A DNA stretch of 64,000 nucleotides from AWTP1-13 sp963840075 (GCA_963840075.1 CAWIXS010000031.1:1-64000); one strand, 5' to 3'; shown: positions 25,842 to 37,708, counted from the stretch's first letter. Program-made: numbers and translations. The notes: generated from the letters alone by a model not told the origin.

Positions 25842-26426
25842 CTAGCGGTTCTGCCCCGGCACCCAGAGAACGTCCCTGCGACCGAGGTCGTTGACATAGC
25901 GGCTGGCCACGAACAGATGGTCCGACAAGCGGTTGATGTATTTCAGCGCCGGCGGGCTCACCGGCTCGTTGGCATCGGCGGCGAGTTCGACCATGGCCCG
26001 CTCGGCGCGCCGGCAGACAGTGCGCGCAACGTGCAGCGCCGCAGCGGCCGGCGTGCCGCCGGGCAGCACGAACGAGCGCAGCGGAAGGAGCTGCGCATTC
26101 ATCGCGTCGATCTCCTCCTCCAGCCGCCCGACCTGGGTGTCGCTGACGCGCAGCCGCCCGCGTCCGGGCCCAGCGCCGGGGCGCTCCGGCGCGCACAGGT
26201 CGGCCCCCAGATCGAAGAGGTCGTTCTGGATGCGCGCCAGCATGGCATCGACATCGGGGTGCGCCTCGCTCGCGTGCTGTCGCGCCACGCCGATCGCCGC
26301 GTTGGTCTCGTCGACGCTGCCATAGGCGGCGATGCGCGGCGCATGCTTCGGCAGGCGCTCGCCGGTGCCCAGCGCCGTTGCACCGGCATCGCCGGTGCGC
26401 GTGTAGATCTTGTTGAGGACGACCAT
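25842..26426 (-). CDS. Cob(I)yrinic acid a,c-diamide adenosyltransferase, PduO type
   Basis: Transfers adenosyl from ATP to cobalamin, making coenzyme B12. The 194-residue protein begins MVVLNKIYTRTGDAGATALG (the ATP-binding N-terminal loop), continues with AAYGSVDETNAAIG and RLRVSDTQVGRLEEEID, and ends with LKYINRLSDHLFVASRYVN. Key Arg/Glu residues of the helical active site are present. It lies 57 bp upstream of the rhomboid gene in the same direction. Confidence 0.94.
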   Translation of the reverse strand: MVVLNKIYTRTGDAGATALGTGERLPKHAPRIAAYGSVDETNAAIGVARQHASEAHPDVDAMLARIQNDLFDLGADLCAPERPGAGPGRGRLRVSDTQVGRLEEEIDAMNAQLLPLRSFVLPGGTPAAAALHVARTVCRRAERAMVELAADANEPVSPPALKYINRLSDHLFVASRYVNDLGRRDVLWVPGQNR

Positions 26427-26539
26427 CGCTGCTGTCCCGCAAAGCCTTGCAACGAGGCACAGCTTTGTGGCGGGCCTCTGTTCGAGCCGTATTGCCGGTC
26501 CCGAGCCACGCCAGCGACGGGTCGAGACCGCCAACGCCG

Positions 26540-26734
26540 CTACGATCGCCCGGACAGGTACACCAGCAGCATCATAATCGCGATGGCAAGGAATTGCAGG
26601 CCCACGCGCCAGCGCATCAAGGTCTGGCTCAAGTTGGGGCTGGTGCCGCGCAGCATGTTCCACAGGCCCACCAGCAGCACCAGAAAGACGGCTGCCACCG
26701 ACGCCATGATCAGGTAACGAGAACCGCTGTCCAT
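26540..26734 (-). CDS. Twin transmembrane (HIG1-like) small protein
   Basis: A 64-residue protein with two membrane helices (LIMASVAAVFLVLLVGLWNM and LQFLAIAIMMLLVYLS), joined by a basic loop with SQTLMRWRVGLQ. This matches the small twin-TM HIG1_N-type proteins common in alphaproteobacteria next to PduO-type adenosyltransferase genes. ATG 26734 is chosen over an upstream start because the family begins here. Confidence 0.75.
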   Translation of the reverse strand: MDSGSRYLIMASVAAVFLVLLVGLWNMLRGTSPNLSQTLMRWRVGLQFLAIAIMMLLVYLSGRS

Positions 26735-26937
26735 GCGCCTGCCCCGGTCTGATGGCCGACACCTCGGCGTCGCCGCCGGCGAGCTTGGGCGCTCCGGCCA
26801 GCCACCCAAACTCATCCATGCCACAATTGCCGGCATCTTCTAATAACGAATTTGTCGTATATGGTCGTCGGTGGACAAGCGGCCGGGCCAGCCGTCGCGG
26901 GCCGCTTCGTGAGTGCGCAAGGGGGGACTGGCGCAGC

Positions 26938-28176
26938 GTGACCCTTTCGCTGAGAGGCGCGGCCATGGTCGCGATCGCCGCAGCGGTGATGCTGCTCGAA
27001 GGGCCCCTGCCGGCGTGGACGCAGGAGACCCCGAGCGCCGATGAGGCCCGCAAGCGCCTGAAGGCGGACAAGAGCCGTCTCGAAGCGTCGCAGCAGCGCT
27101 CCAAGGAGCTGGAGGCCAATGCGGAAAAGATCAATCGGGAGATAAAGGGCATAGCCGCTCGCCTGGTCGAGACCGGCAAGCAAATCCAGGCGAGCGAGTT
27201 GCGGCTGAACGAGATAGAATCGAACCAGGGCAAGCTCGAGGGGCAGGAAGCCGAGCTGCGCGACTCGCTGGCGCAGCGTCACGGAACCCTCTCGGCACTG
27301 CTCGCAACTCTGCAGCGGATGGGAAGAAACCCACCGCCCGTCATGGTCACCCGCCGGAATGACGCGTTAACCATGGTACGCAGTGCCATGCTGCTGGCGC
27401 CTGCCATCCCCGAGCTGCAGGGGCAGGCGGCAGACCTGTCGAAGAAGCTGGACCTGCTGAGCCGGGTGATCCAGAGCAAGCGGGCGGAGAGTGAGAGGCT
27501 CAGGGCCGAGAAGGTCCAGCACGACAAGGCGCGCATCAGGCTGGCCGCGCTGCAGGATGACAAGCGCAAGGCGGGCGCGCAGTATCAGGCCGAGCTGGAC
27601 GGCGTGCGCCAAGAGGTCGCAAGAATTGCAGGAAGCGTGAAAGAGATCGGCGACCTCCTATCTAAGCTGGACACCAAGGCGATCGTCATGGCTCCCAGCG
27701 GCCAGAAAGTGCTGCCCGGCGCCGACCGCATCAAGCCGCAGACCCCCTTCGCCCAGGCCAGGGGATTGCTGCAGCCGCCGATCCAGGGCCTCCGCGTCAT
27801 ATCGTTCGGGGAGAGGACGAAGCACGGCAGCCTGTCAAAGAATATCGGGATTCAGGCGCGATTCGGCGGCGCCGTGGTGTCGCCCTGCGATGGCTTGGTG
27901 GTATACGCTGGCGAGTTCCGCACCTACGGGCAGCTCTTGATCATCTCCCCCGGCGACGGCTATCATGTTCTGATATCAGGCTTATCCCAGATAGACGTGC
28001 AGGTCGGGCAGTCTGTGCTCATGGGCGAGCCGGTAGGCGTGATGAGTTCGGCCGCGACGGTCCAGGCGGCGCAGGACAAGGCGGGCCCCGTTCTCTATCT
28101 GGAGTTCCAAAAGGACCGGCGGCCGATAGATCCCGACCCCTGGTGGTCGGGTGCCTCTCGAAAGGGTCAAGGATGA
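26938..28176 (+). CDS. Murein hydrolase activator EnvC-like protein
   Basis: A 412-residue exported protein. It has a signal peptide (ending near PAWTQE), a long coiled coil (about residues 30-260, rich in Glu/Lys/Arg/Leu) and a C-terminal degenerate LytM/M23 domain (FGERTKHGSLSKNIGIQARF, VVYAGEFRTYGQLLIISPGD, GYHVLISGL). The LytM Zn ligands are incomplete, as in EnvC, so it should activate amidases rather than cut murein itself. GTG 26938 is the likely start; ATG 26965 is possible. Its TGA overlaps the ctpA start. Confidence 0.9.
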   Translation: MTLSLRGAAMVAIAAAVMLLEGPLPAWTQETPSADEARKRLKADKSRLEASQQRSKELEANAEKINREIKGIAARLVETGKQIQASELRLNEIESNQGKLEGQEAELRDSLAQRHGTLSALLATLQRMGRNPPPVMVTRRNDALTMVRSAMLLAPAIPELQGQAADLSKKLDLLSRVIQSKRAESERLRAEKVQHDKARIRLAALQDDKRKAGAQYQAELDGVRQEVARIAGSVKEIGDLLSKLDTKAIVMAPSGQKVLPGADRIKPQTPFAQARGLLQPPIQGLRVISFGERTKHGSLSKNIGIQARFGGAVVSPCDGLVVYAGEFRTYGQLLIISPGDGYHVLISGLSQIDVQVGQSVLMGEPVGVMSSAATVQAAQDKAGPVLYLEFQKDRRPIDPDPWWSGASRKGQG

Positions 28177-29534
28177 CGCGCAAATCGGATATCGCGTTCT
28201 GGGCTTTCATGGTCCTGGCGGGTCTCGCCGGCGCCACCACCGTGTTCAACGTCACCCGCACCTACTCGGCCACCCCCGGCAACGCGATCTACAAGCAGCT
28301 CGACCTTTTCGGCGACATTCTGGAGCGCGTGCGCACCGACTATGTCGAGCCGCCCGACGATGCGATGCTGATCGACGCGGCCATCAACGGCATGCTGTCG
28401 GCGCTCGACCCGCATTCCGCCTACCTGAACCCCAAGAGCTTCAAGGACATGCAGGTCCAGACCAAGGGGGAGTTCGGCGGCCTCGGCATCGAGGTGACCA
28501 TGGAGGCGGGCGTGGTGAAGGTGGTATCGCCGATCGACGAAACCCCGGCGGCCAGGGCCGGTCTGATGGCCAACGACCTCATCACGCATCTCGACGGGGA
28601 CCAGATCGTCGGGCTGACGCTGGAGCAGGCGGTCGAGAAGATGCGCGGGCCCGTCAATACCGCGATCACGCTCACCGTGGTGCGGCGCGGGAAGGAGGAC
28701 TCGTTCGACGTCAAGATCGTGCGTGACATCATCAAGATCAACGCAGTGCGCGCACGCCTCGAGGGCGACATCATCTACGTCAAGGTCACGACCTTCAACG
28801 AGCAGACGTATGCCAACCTTGTGAAGCAGGTGGATGCCCTGAAGAAGACGCTCGGACGACCGGCGCGCGGCTTCGTCCTGGACCTGCGCAACAATCCGGG
28901 TGGCCTGCTCGATCAGGCGATCAGCGTCTCGGATGCCTTCCTCGACAAGGGTGCCATCGTGCTGACGAAGGGCCGCGGGCTCGAGGAGACGCAGCGGGCC
29001 AACGCACGGGCCGGTGACATCGCCGACGGCAAGCCCGTGGTGGTCCTCATCAACGGCGGCTCGGCATCGGCGTCGGAGATCGTTGCCGGTGCCCTGCAGG
29101 ACCACAAGCGGGCGACCGTGATCGGCACGCGCTCGTTCGGAAAGGGCTCCGTGCAGACCATCATACCGCTCGGCGGCAACGGGGCCATCCGCCTCACCAC
29201 CGCGCGCTACTACACACCGTCCGGCCGCTCGATCCAGGCCAAGGGCATCGAGCCCGACATTGTCGTGGAGCAGGAGCTGCCGCCCGAGATGAAGACCAAG
29301 GCGCCGCCACGCGCCCCGAGCGAGGCGGCTCTGCCTCGGCACCTGAAGAACGATTCCTCCAAGGAGGGCAAGGAGGGCTCGGGCTCGTCGGCCTACGTCC
29401 CGAGGGAGGCCGAGAAGGACACGCAGCTGCAGTACGCCTTGAGGACGCTGCGCGGCGAGCCCCACCCACAGCCCGCGGCGCCACCGCCTCCAGCACCCGA
29501 GGCGACGGCTCCCAAAGAGCAGGGCAGGCAATAG
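28173..29534 (+). CDS. ctpA: S41 family C-terminal processing peptidase
   Basis: A 453-residue periplasmic serine protease that trims cell-wall enzymes or lipoproteins. It has an N-terminal membrane anchor or signal, then a PDZ domain (about 95-165, GEFGGLGIEVTMEAG) and the catalytic core: LDLRNNPGGLLDQAISVSD, NGGSASASEIVAGALQD (nucleophile Ser) and RSFGKGSVQTIIPL (general-base Lys). The C-terminal tail is Pro/Ala-rich. ATG 28173 overlaps the envC-like stop (ATGA). envC-ctpA pairing is standard in Rhizobiales. Confidence 0.95.
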   Translation: MTRKSDIAFWAFMVLAGLAGATTVFNVTRTYSATPGNAIYKQLDLFGDILERVRTDYVEPPDDAMLIDAAINGMLSALDPHSAYLNPKSFKDMQVQTKGEFGGLGIEVTMEAGVVKVVSPIDETPAARAGLMANDLITHLDGDQIVGLTLEQAVEKMRGPVNTAITLTVVRRGKEDSFDVKIVRDIIKINAVRARLEGDIIYVKVTTFNEQTYANLVKQVDALKKTLGRPARGFVLDLRNNPGGLLDQAISVSDAFLDKGAIVLTKGRGLEETQRANARAGDIADGKPVVVLINGGSASASEIVAGALQDHKRATVIGTRSFGKGSVQTIIPLGGNGAIRLTTARYYTPSGRSIQAKGIEPDIVVEQELPPEMKTKAPPRAPSEAALPRHLKNDSSKEGKEGSGSSAYVPREAEKDTQLQYALRTLRGEPHPQPAAPPPPAPEATAPKEQGRQ

Positions 29535-29573
29535 GCAGGCATTGGGAAGGCGCACCGCCGACCCGCATGCTCA

Positions 29574-29607
29574 AGGGCATGGACGCCGGAAAGGCTGTCC
29601 ATGCCCT
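29574..29607 (+). terminator. Hairpin between ctpA and rppH
   Basis: AGGGCATGGAC (29574-29584) pairs perfectly with GTCCATGCCCT (29597-29607), an 11-bp stem with a 12-nt loop, followed by CTT. It lies 40 bp after the ctpA stop and could attenuate or end transcription before rppH. Confidence 0.55.
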
Positions 29608-29663
29608 CTTGATGCCGGCCCCGTTGCCATGCCGGCCCCATTGCGAGCAACAAAAGAGAAAGC

Positions 29664-30176
29664 ATGACGTCCGACCCGCCCGGCTACCGCCCCTGCGTGG
29701 GCATCATGGTGCTGAACCGCGCCGGGAAGGTGTGGATCGGACGGCGCTTCGACGCCCCGGCCGAGCCCGAGGGCCCCGGCTCATGGTGGCAGATGCCGCA
29801 GGGCGGCATCGACTCGAGCGAGGACCCGGCGGCTGCGGCCATGCGCGAGCTCGACGAGGAGACGGGCATCCGCTCCGTCACGCTGGTCGCCCAGAGCGCC
29901 GCCTGGTACACCTACGAGCTGCCGGCGAACCTCAGGCCCGGCGCCTGGAGCGGGCGCTACCGCGGGCAGAAGCAGAAGTGGTTCGCCGCGCGCTTCACCG
30001 GCATCGACGACGAGGTCGCCCTGGCGCGGCCCGGGCACAAGCCCGAGTTCGACGCCTGGCGCTGGGCCGAGATCGGCGAGCTGATCGGCCTGGTCGTGCC
30101 GTTCAAGCGCGAGGTGTACGCGCAGGTCGTGGCGGAGTTCGCCCGCCTGGCGGGGCCCGAGGAGCCAGCTACCTAG
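29664..30176 (+). CDS. rppH: RNA pyrophosphohydrolase
   Basis: Removes pyrophosphate from 5'-triphosphate RNA to start mRNA decay. The 170-residue Nudix protein has a full Nudix box, GGIDSSEDPAAAAMRELDEE followed by TGI. It has the family's N-terminal YRPCVGIMVLNRAGKVWIGR and the GQKQKWFAARF segment. It follows ctpA, as in related genomes, except that the usual polysaccharide-deacetylase gene between them is missing. Confidence 0.95.
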   Translation: MTSDPPGYRPCVGIMVLNRAGKVWIGRRFDAPAEPEGPGSWWQMPQGGIDSSEDPAAAAMRELDEETGIRSVTLVAQSAAWYTYELPANLRPGAWSGRYRGQKQKWFAARFTGIDDEVALARPGHKPEFDAWRWAEIGELIGLVVPFKREVYAQVVAEFARLAGPEEPAT

Positions 30177-30241
30177 CTAAACCAGGTCCCGAAAGCTGGC
30201 GTACGGCTGGCTGTTGCAGCTGCCTCGAGGAAGGCTGTCGG

Positions 30242-30685
30242 TCACGGTCGGTGGTCCATCGCGGGTGCTCTGCTCTGCTCGGCTATGCGCCGGCGAATGG
30301 CATCGCGCATGCTCGCCGTCGACTGGTGCTGGACGAACCCGCCGGGGAAGTAAGCCAGGGCGGCTTCGACGTGGCGCAGCGCGTGCTTCAGCAATCCCGG
30401 GTCCTTCCTGCGATGCCGCGACGCCCACAAGTCGAACGCGAGAAGATGATGGATCCAAGCCGTGCGCTCCGCGCAATACCCGTGGCCGAGCCGATATGAC
30501 GCTTCCAGGTCGACAAGAGGGTCCCCTGCGCCGAGCGGTGAATTCTCGAAGTACGAGAGATAGCGATAGAAGTCGCGATGGCTCGCCTCGCGCAGTCCCA
30601 TCCATCTCTTGGCCTCGCCGGCATAGTAGTGTGCATAGCCGTTGTTCTGGTCGAGCCTGCGAAGCGCCTCGATCAATCTCAGCAC
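30242..30685 (-). CDS. Hypothetical helical protein, possibly N-truncated
   Basis: 147 codons from GTG 30685 read a natural-looking helical protein: RLDQNNGYAHYYAGEAKRWM, HRDFYRYLSYFENSPLG and LLKHALRHVEAALAYFPGGF. The helix-pair pattern suggests a TPR-like fold. No ATG exists before the upstream stop, so either GTG is used or the N-terminus has been lost. It lies between rppH and atpC on the atp strand. I do not recognise the family. Confidence 0.5.
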   Translation of the reverse strand: MLRLIEALRRLDQNNGYAHYYAGEAKRWMGLREASHRDFYRYLSYFENSPLGAGDPLVDLEASYRLGHGYCAERTAWIHHLLAFDLWASRHRRKDPGLLKHALRHVEAALAYFPGGFVQHQSTASMRDAIRRRIAEQSRAPAMDHRP

Positions 30686-30764
30686 ATCGGCAAGATCGGT
30701 GCGATCGAGCGGAGGGCGTGTGCGTCAACGATGAAATGTCCGGTTTCTGCGGGTTCCTTCTGCA

Positions 30765-31040
30765 ATGCCGCTTCTGACGACGTTGGCCAAGGGTCGGCGA
30801 GCACCGCATGTCCAAGAATGCCGAGATCGAAAGGCTCGAGGCCGAGCTTCGCGAGAGCTCAATCGTCAACGGGACGATTGGGTGCAAGACGCTCTCAAAC
30901 AGAACCGCCTCGCCATTGCCGCCGGAAATGTAAGCGCCACGATCATATGCTATGCTGCCCACGGGTTCTTCCCGGAAGGCGAGGCAATCGAGCGCCACCA
31001 ACAGAGGTTGAAGATACGCGTGGCGGAGAAGAAGGGATAG
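30765..31040 (+). pseudogene. Small coiled-coil protein, probably frameshifted
   Basis: Two frames join well: ATG 30808 gives MSKNAEIERLEAELRE, and the frame ending at 31040 continues LNRQRDDWVQDALKQNRL, ATIICYAAHGFFPEGEAIER and a basic end. The joined protein of about 75 residues has a coiled-coil start. As written, the longer open frame has an unlikely N-terminus. It is an unrecognised small gene with a likely frame error near 30850. Confidence 0.35.
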
Positions 31041-31134
31041 CTCGGCCTGTCCGGCGGCGGGACGCCGCGCCGAGGATCACGCGATCCTGCAGGCTCGAGG
31101 GCGACCCCTCTTGCGCACTGCCGCTCCGCGCGCC

Positions 31135-31527
31135 TCAGCGCTGCAGCGCGCGCAGGCTTTCGACGGCCGCTGTGGCGGCGAGCCGGGCCGCGTCGCCGGT
31201 TGCGGCGGCAAGCTCGGCTTCGGCTGCCTGCAGCTCCGCGGCGACGCCGGCGGCGTCGAGATCCGCTACGTCGGCGGCGCGCTCCGCGAGCACAATCACG
31301 CGGTCGGCGTCAACCTCGGCGAACCCGCCCTTGACGAACACCCGCATGGTGCTGGCGTCCGCGAGCGTGGCACTGACCACGCCGGGGCGCAACGCCGCGA
31401 TCACAGGCGCATGGCCCGACAGCACGGTGAACTCGCCCTCGACGCCGGGCACGACCACCTGGGCGGCATCCTCCGAGAGCAGCATGCGCTCCGGCGTCAC
31501 CAGCTCGAACTTGAACGTGCCTGCCAT
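31135..31527 (-). CDS. atpC: F1Fo ATP synthase epsilon subunit
   Basis: A 130-residue central-stalk subunit that inhibits ATP hydrolysis. The N-terminal beta-sandwich begins MAGTFKFELVTPERMLLSED and includes VVVPGVEGEFTVLSGHAPVI. The C-terminal helical part is Ala-rich. Last gene of atpHAGD-x-C on the minus strand; 160 bp with a large palindromic element separate it from the small gene upstream. Confidence 0.95.
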   Translation of the reverse strand: MAGTFKFELVTPERMLLSEDAAQVVVPGVEGEFTVLSGHAPVIAALRPGVVSATLADASTMRVFVKGGFAEVDADRVIVLAERAADVADLDAAGVAAELQAAEAELAAATGDAARLAATAAVESLRALQR

Positions 31528-31543
31528 CTGCTTCCTCTCGCTT

Positions 31544-31678
31544 CACCCGTTATCCCGACCGAAGCGATGCGAGCCATCGGCGAGCAGCACTTCGAGCCGG
31601 GACCTCATGGGTTCGACTCGCTGCACGAGGTCCCGGATAGCCTCGCCCCTGCGGGCTCGGCTTCGGGGATGACGGGTG
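31544..31678. repeat. 135-bp nested palindromic element inside atp operon
   Basis: The outer arms CACCCGT...GAAG (from 31544) and CTTCGGGGATGACGGGTG (to 31678) are inverted copies. Inside, CCGGGACCTC (31597-31606) pairs perfectly with GAGGTCCCGG (31627-31636). The unit looks like the TCATCCC/GGGATGA type of alphaproteobacterial palindromic element. It lies within the transcribed gap before atpC and could affect mRNA processing or stability. Confidence 0.65.
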
Positions 31679-31688
31679 CTCTGACACC

Positions 31689-31937
31689 CTAGGTACCGGT
31701 CTTGGCCTCCACCTCGGCCTCCGTCTGCAGCCTGGTGCCGCAGAACGGGCAGAAGTACACGGGGTGGTCCACCATGTTGGGCTCGTCCTCCCCCTCGGCA
31801 TCGAGCAGCCCCACCGACATGTAGAGCACGCCCGACTCGTCGACCGCAAACAGCGGCTCGAAGTCGTCGCTGGTCAGCGCATCCTTGAGAGCCTCGCAAC
31901 AACTGCCGAACTGCGCGCCTGCGTTGTCTGCTGGCAT
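31689..31937 (-). CDS. Small CPFCG zinc-ribbon-like protein in atp operon
   Basis: An 82-residue acidic protein lying 19 bp downstream of atpD. It has GSCCEALKDALTSDDFEPLF, then LYMSVGLLDAEGE and a C-terminal VYFCPFCGTRLQT that could bind metal together with the Cys-Cys pair. I do not know its function. Its tight spacing and strand suggest co-transcription with the ATP synthase genes. It is not one of the eight canonical subunits. Confidence 0.75.
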   Translation of the reverse strand: MPADNAGAQFGSCCEALKDALTSDDFEPLFAVDESGVLYMSVGLLDAEGEDEPNMVDHPVYFCPFCGTRLQTEAEVEAKTGT

Positions 31938-31956
31938 TCTCTAGTCCCCCTCCGGT

Positions 31957-33393
<1,437 letters not shown>

Positions 33394-33422
33394 GATTTCT
33401 TCTTCCTGCGTGTTCGTTCTTT

Positions 33423-33509
33423 GTAGGTTGGGTTAGCCGCGAAGCGGCGTAACACAACATTCACGAATGCCATGTTGGGTTACGGCCCTTCGGGCCTAAC
33501 CCAACCTAC
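33423..33509. repeat. GTAGGTTGGGTTAG palindromic repeat between atpG and atpD
   Basis: GTAGGTTGGGTTAG (33423-33436) and CTAACCCAACCTAC (33496-33509) are perfect inverted copies. Smaller stems (GCCGCGAAGCGGC and GGCCCTTCGGGCC) lie between, so the whole 87-bp unit folds into a branched structure. Related shorter units occur at 105-140 and 3130-3155. It is a REP/BIME-like dispersed element sitting inside the atp operon. Confidence 0.75.
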
Positions 33510-33517
33510 ATTTCCCG

Positions 33518-34401
33518 TCACAGCGCCTCGGCGCCGGAGATGATCTCGATCAGCTCCTTGGTGATGTTGGCCTGGCGCGCGCGGTTGTAGCGCATCGTCA
33601 GCTTGTCGATCATGTCGCCGGCGTTGCGGGTGGCGCTGTCCATGGCGCTCATGCGCGCGCCCTGCTCCGAGGCGGCGTTCTCCAGCAGCCCGCGGTAGAC
33701 CTGGGTGGCGAGGTTGCGCGGCAGCAGGTCGGCCAGGATCTCGTTCTCGTCGGGCTCGAACTCGTAGGCGGCGTGCGCAGCCGGCTGCCGCGCCGTTGCC
33801 TTCGGGCGGCATCCTGGCGGGGATCAGCTGCAGGGCGGTGGGCTTCTGCGCCATCACCGACTTGAACTCGGAGAAGTAGAGCGTGGCCACGTCGAACTCG
33901 CCGGCGTCGAACAGGGCGAGCACCTTGCTCGCGATGCTCGCTGGCGATGGCAAAGGTGATCTGCTTGTGCCCGCGCAGGTCGACGCGGTCGATGATGCGA
34001 CTGCCGAGATCGCGGCGCAGGTTGTCGGCGCCCTTGCGGCCGACCGTGAGGATCTTGACGGTCTTGCCTTCGGCGCGCAGGCGGATGGCGTCGGCCCTGG
34101 CAAGCTTGACGATGTTGGAGTTGAAACCGCCGCACAGACCGCGCTCGGCGGTCATGACGATGAGCAGGTGCACGTTGTCCTGGCCGGTGCCGACGAGCAG
34201 CCTGGGCGCGTTCGCGGCGTTGGCGCGCCGGCCGAGGTTGCCGAGCAGCGCGTCCATGCGCTCGGCGTAGGGGCGCGCGGCGGTGGCCGCCTCCTGGGCG
34301 CGGCGCAGCTTCGCCGCGGCGACCATCTGCATCGCCTTGGTGATCTTGCGCGTCGCCTTGACCGAGGTGATGCGGTTGCGGAGGTCTTTCAGACTTGCCA
34401 T
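33518..34401 (-). pseudogene. atpG: F1Fo ATP synthase gamma subunit, two frameshifts
   Basis: The rotor subunit of F1. It starts at ATG 34401 (MASLKDLRNRITSVKATRKI) with TERGLCGGFN-type ERGLCGGFNSNIVK. One extra base near 33945 (after TFAIAS) and another near 33785 move the frame twice. The remaining parts, VLALFDAGEFDVATLYFSEF, then YEFEPDENEILADLLPR and MSAMDSATRNAGDMID, complete the family to TGA 33518-33520. The total length fits a normal gamma plus two bases. Because the gene is essential for respiration, sequence error is the simplest reading. Confidence 0.92.
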
Positions 34402-34417
34402 CGGGCTCTCTTTCTTC

Positions 34418-34463
34418 TCCCTCTCCCCGCTTGCGGGGAGCCGAAGAGGCGTGGGGAGAGGGA
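34418..34463. repeat. TCCCTCTCCCC hairpin between atpA and atpG
   Basis: TCCCTCTCCCC (34418-34428) pairs perfectly with GGGGAGAGGGA (34453-34463), with a smaller CCCCGC/GCGGGG stem next to it. Similar CTCCCCGCTTGCGGGGAG units occur at 53352-53369 and 44554-44576. It fills most of the 64-bp gap between atpA and atpG. Confidence 0.65.
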
Positions 34464-34465
34464 GT

Positions 34466-36000
<1,535 letters not shown>

Positions 36001-36001
<1 letters not shown>

Positions 36002-36561
36002 CAGCCTAAACCTTTCATCGCGACTTTGAGATTGTCGAGCTTGGTCCTGAGCGAACTATCGATCATCTTGCTGCCGACCTTGACGACGAGCCCGCCGAGC
36101 AGGTTGGGATCGACCCGGGTGTTGACCCGAACGTCCTTGCCGATCTGGACGCGCAACGCGTCCTTCAGGGCATTGAGCTGCGTGGGGCTGAGCGGGTGGG
36201 CACTCGCCACATCGGCGCTGACCTCGCCGCGCTCGCGCGCCAAGAGCGCGCGGAAGTTCCTGATCATGTCGGCGGCGGCGAACAGCCGCCGGTTGCGCGC
36301 GATCAGCTTGAAGAAGTTGGCGGTGAGAGGCGAGCAGCCGGCCCTGCCGAGGATGGCGCCCATCGCCTTGGCCTGGTCCTCCGCGGAGATGACGGGGCTG
36401 CGCACCAGCCGGCGCAGGTCCGCGCTCACGTCCAGCATGCCCTGGAAGGCCCTGAGGTCGGCCTCGACCTGGGGGAGCTGCTTCTCGTCCTTGGCCAGCT
36501 CGAACAGGGCTGCCGCGTAGCGGCCCGCCATGCTCGCCATCATCGGTTCGTCGGTCGCCAC
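36001..36561 (-). CDS. atpH: F1Fo ATP synthase delta subunit
   Basis: A 186-residue peripheral-stalk subunit linking F1 to Fo. It has MAGRYAAALFELAKDEKQLP near the start, FFKLIARNRRLFAAADMIRN in the middle, and the C-terminal VNTRVDPNLLGGLVVKVGSK signature. GTG 36561 gives the usual alphaproteobacterial length; ATG 36543 or 36540 are alternatives. First gene of the atpHAGD-x-C operon. Upstream, priA would normally be expected next but is displaced by 4.9 kb. Confidence 0.94.
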
Positions 36562-37252
36562 GCGAAAGGTCTCGTCCCGGTGCAATGGGGGGAACTCTGG
36601 CGGCTTCGCCCAACAGCTGCACGTCGCAACGAGCCCGCAGCGCCGCCGCCGGCGCCCTGGAGCGCCAAGCCCGCGCATAGCACGGGCGGCGCAGTGCGGC
36701 AACCGCACCACTGTGTATGGAATGCCGCATGCGGGCCACGGCTGCCCCCGAGTTGTGAGCGGCGTTCAAGCGCGGTGAACAGCCGGGCGTGTGGCTGCAG
36801 CCCGATGCCATTGTCTGTACTTTGACCCAAACCGGCCATTGGAACGACGCGTCCTATCCAACAATCGACCGACCTTCTCATTCTTTAGGCGAGGGTGTAA
36901 GATATGAGGCGCGAATATCTGCTTAGCCTTGGCCGGAGACGGTGAGCAGGGCCTATCGACCTATTCGCGAGGCTCTGTTCGGCGACGATGTAGCAACGCT
37001 CGAAGCCATTGATTTCATTGGTCGTCGTTGCCGGGGATGTAGGGCCTCTTTGCGGATTCTACAGTCTCCCCGAACAGAGCCATTCGCGAAAAGTCGACGC
37101 CAAAATCTTCCACTCCGTTTCCCACGCGCGGGAGGTTGTACGACTGCCTCCAACGGCGGATCACCGTTTTGTCCTTGCGCTGCTCTCTGGTATCATGGCC
37201 GACACCCCAGCGAGAGAGGGGAACGCGCAAAGTCCATTGGCCTGAGACTCAA
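36562..37252. other. Spacer upstream of the atp operon, no confident gene
   Basis: About 690 bp in which I see no conserved protein. It must contain the atp operon promoter on the minus strand. From about 36880 rightward the base composition becomes more A/T-rich, marking the start of the accessory segment. Short open frames here have no family character. Confidence 0.35.
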
Positions 37253-37708
37253 ATGCAACAAATTCTACTGCGCTTCGTTACAGCCCCCTTTGTGCTAATT
37301 CGGTTACTGATCCTACTGGTCCTTATTCCAGGCCCTTTTTGGATCGGTTGGTACCTTGGGCTGGATTTATGGTCTGATATCAAGAATCGCGAAACCGCCT
37401 ATATACCTGCAACGGGTGTACGAGTGACCGAGTTCAAATGTCCAGGACCAACGTGCGTGGTAAAGTTCGACGGTGGACAGTCGGCGATGGGCCGCAGTCG
37501 GCTCGACTACAGCTTCTTCAAGGGCAAATCTGAAGTAGATCTTGTTCGATCGACGGTTGATGGCTCGATAGCTGTGCAGTTCGCTCGAGATCGGCTGGGG
37601 GAACGCTCCATCGTATTTGTTTGCGTGGAGCTTTTCTTTATAGGTGGGATCATTTTTCTCACGCAATACACTTGGCGTTCAATTAAATATTTGGTCCGTG
37701 CTTCCTAG
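37253..37708 (+). CDS. Hypothetical membrane protein of foreign composition
   Basis: A 151-residue protein from ATG 37253 with a membrane helix near the N-terminus (LIRLLILLVLIPGPFWIGW) and another near the C-terminus (VFVCVELFFIGGIIFL). The middle has a Cys pair (FKCPGPTCVVKF) and is otherwise soluble. G+C content and codon use are clearly lower than in core genes, suggesting recent transfer. I do not recognise the family. It is the first gene of the segment between atpH and priA. Confidence 0.6.
   Translation: MQQILLRFVTAPFVLIRLLILLVLIPGPFWIGWYLGLDLWSDIKNRETAYIPATGVRVTEFKCPGPTCVVKFDGGQSAMGRSRLDYSFFKGKSEVDLVRSTVDGSIAVQFARDRLGERSIVFVCVELFFIGGIIFLTQYTWRSIKYLVRAS

Noticed and set aside
36942..37298. 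Plus-strand open frame left of the low-G+C membrane gene
   Set aside because: No ribosome site, no family character and overlap with other equally plausible frames.
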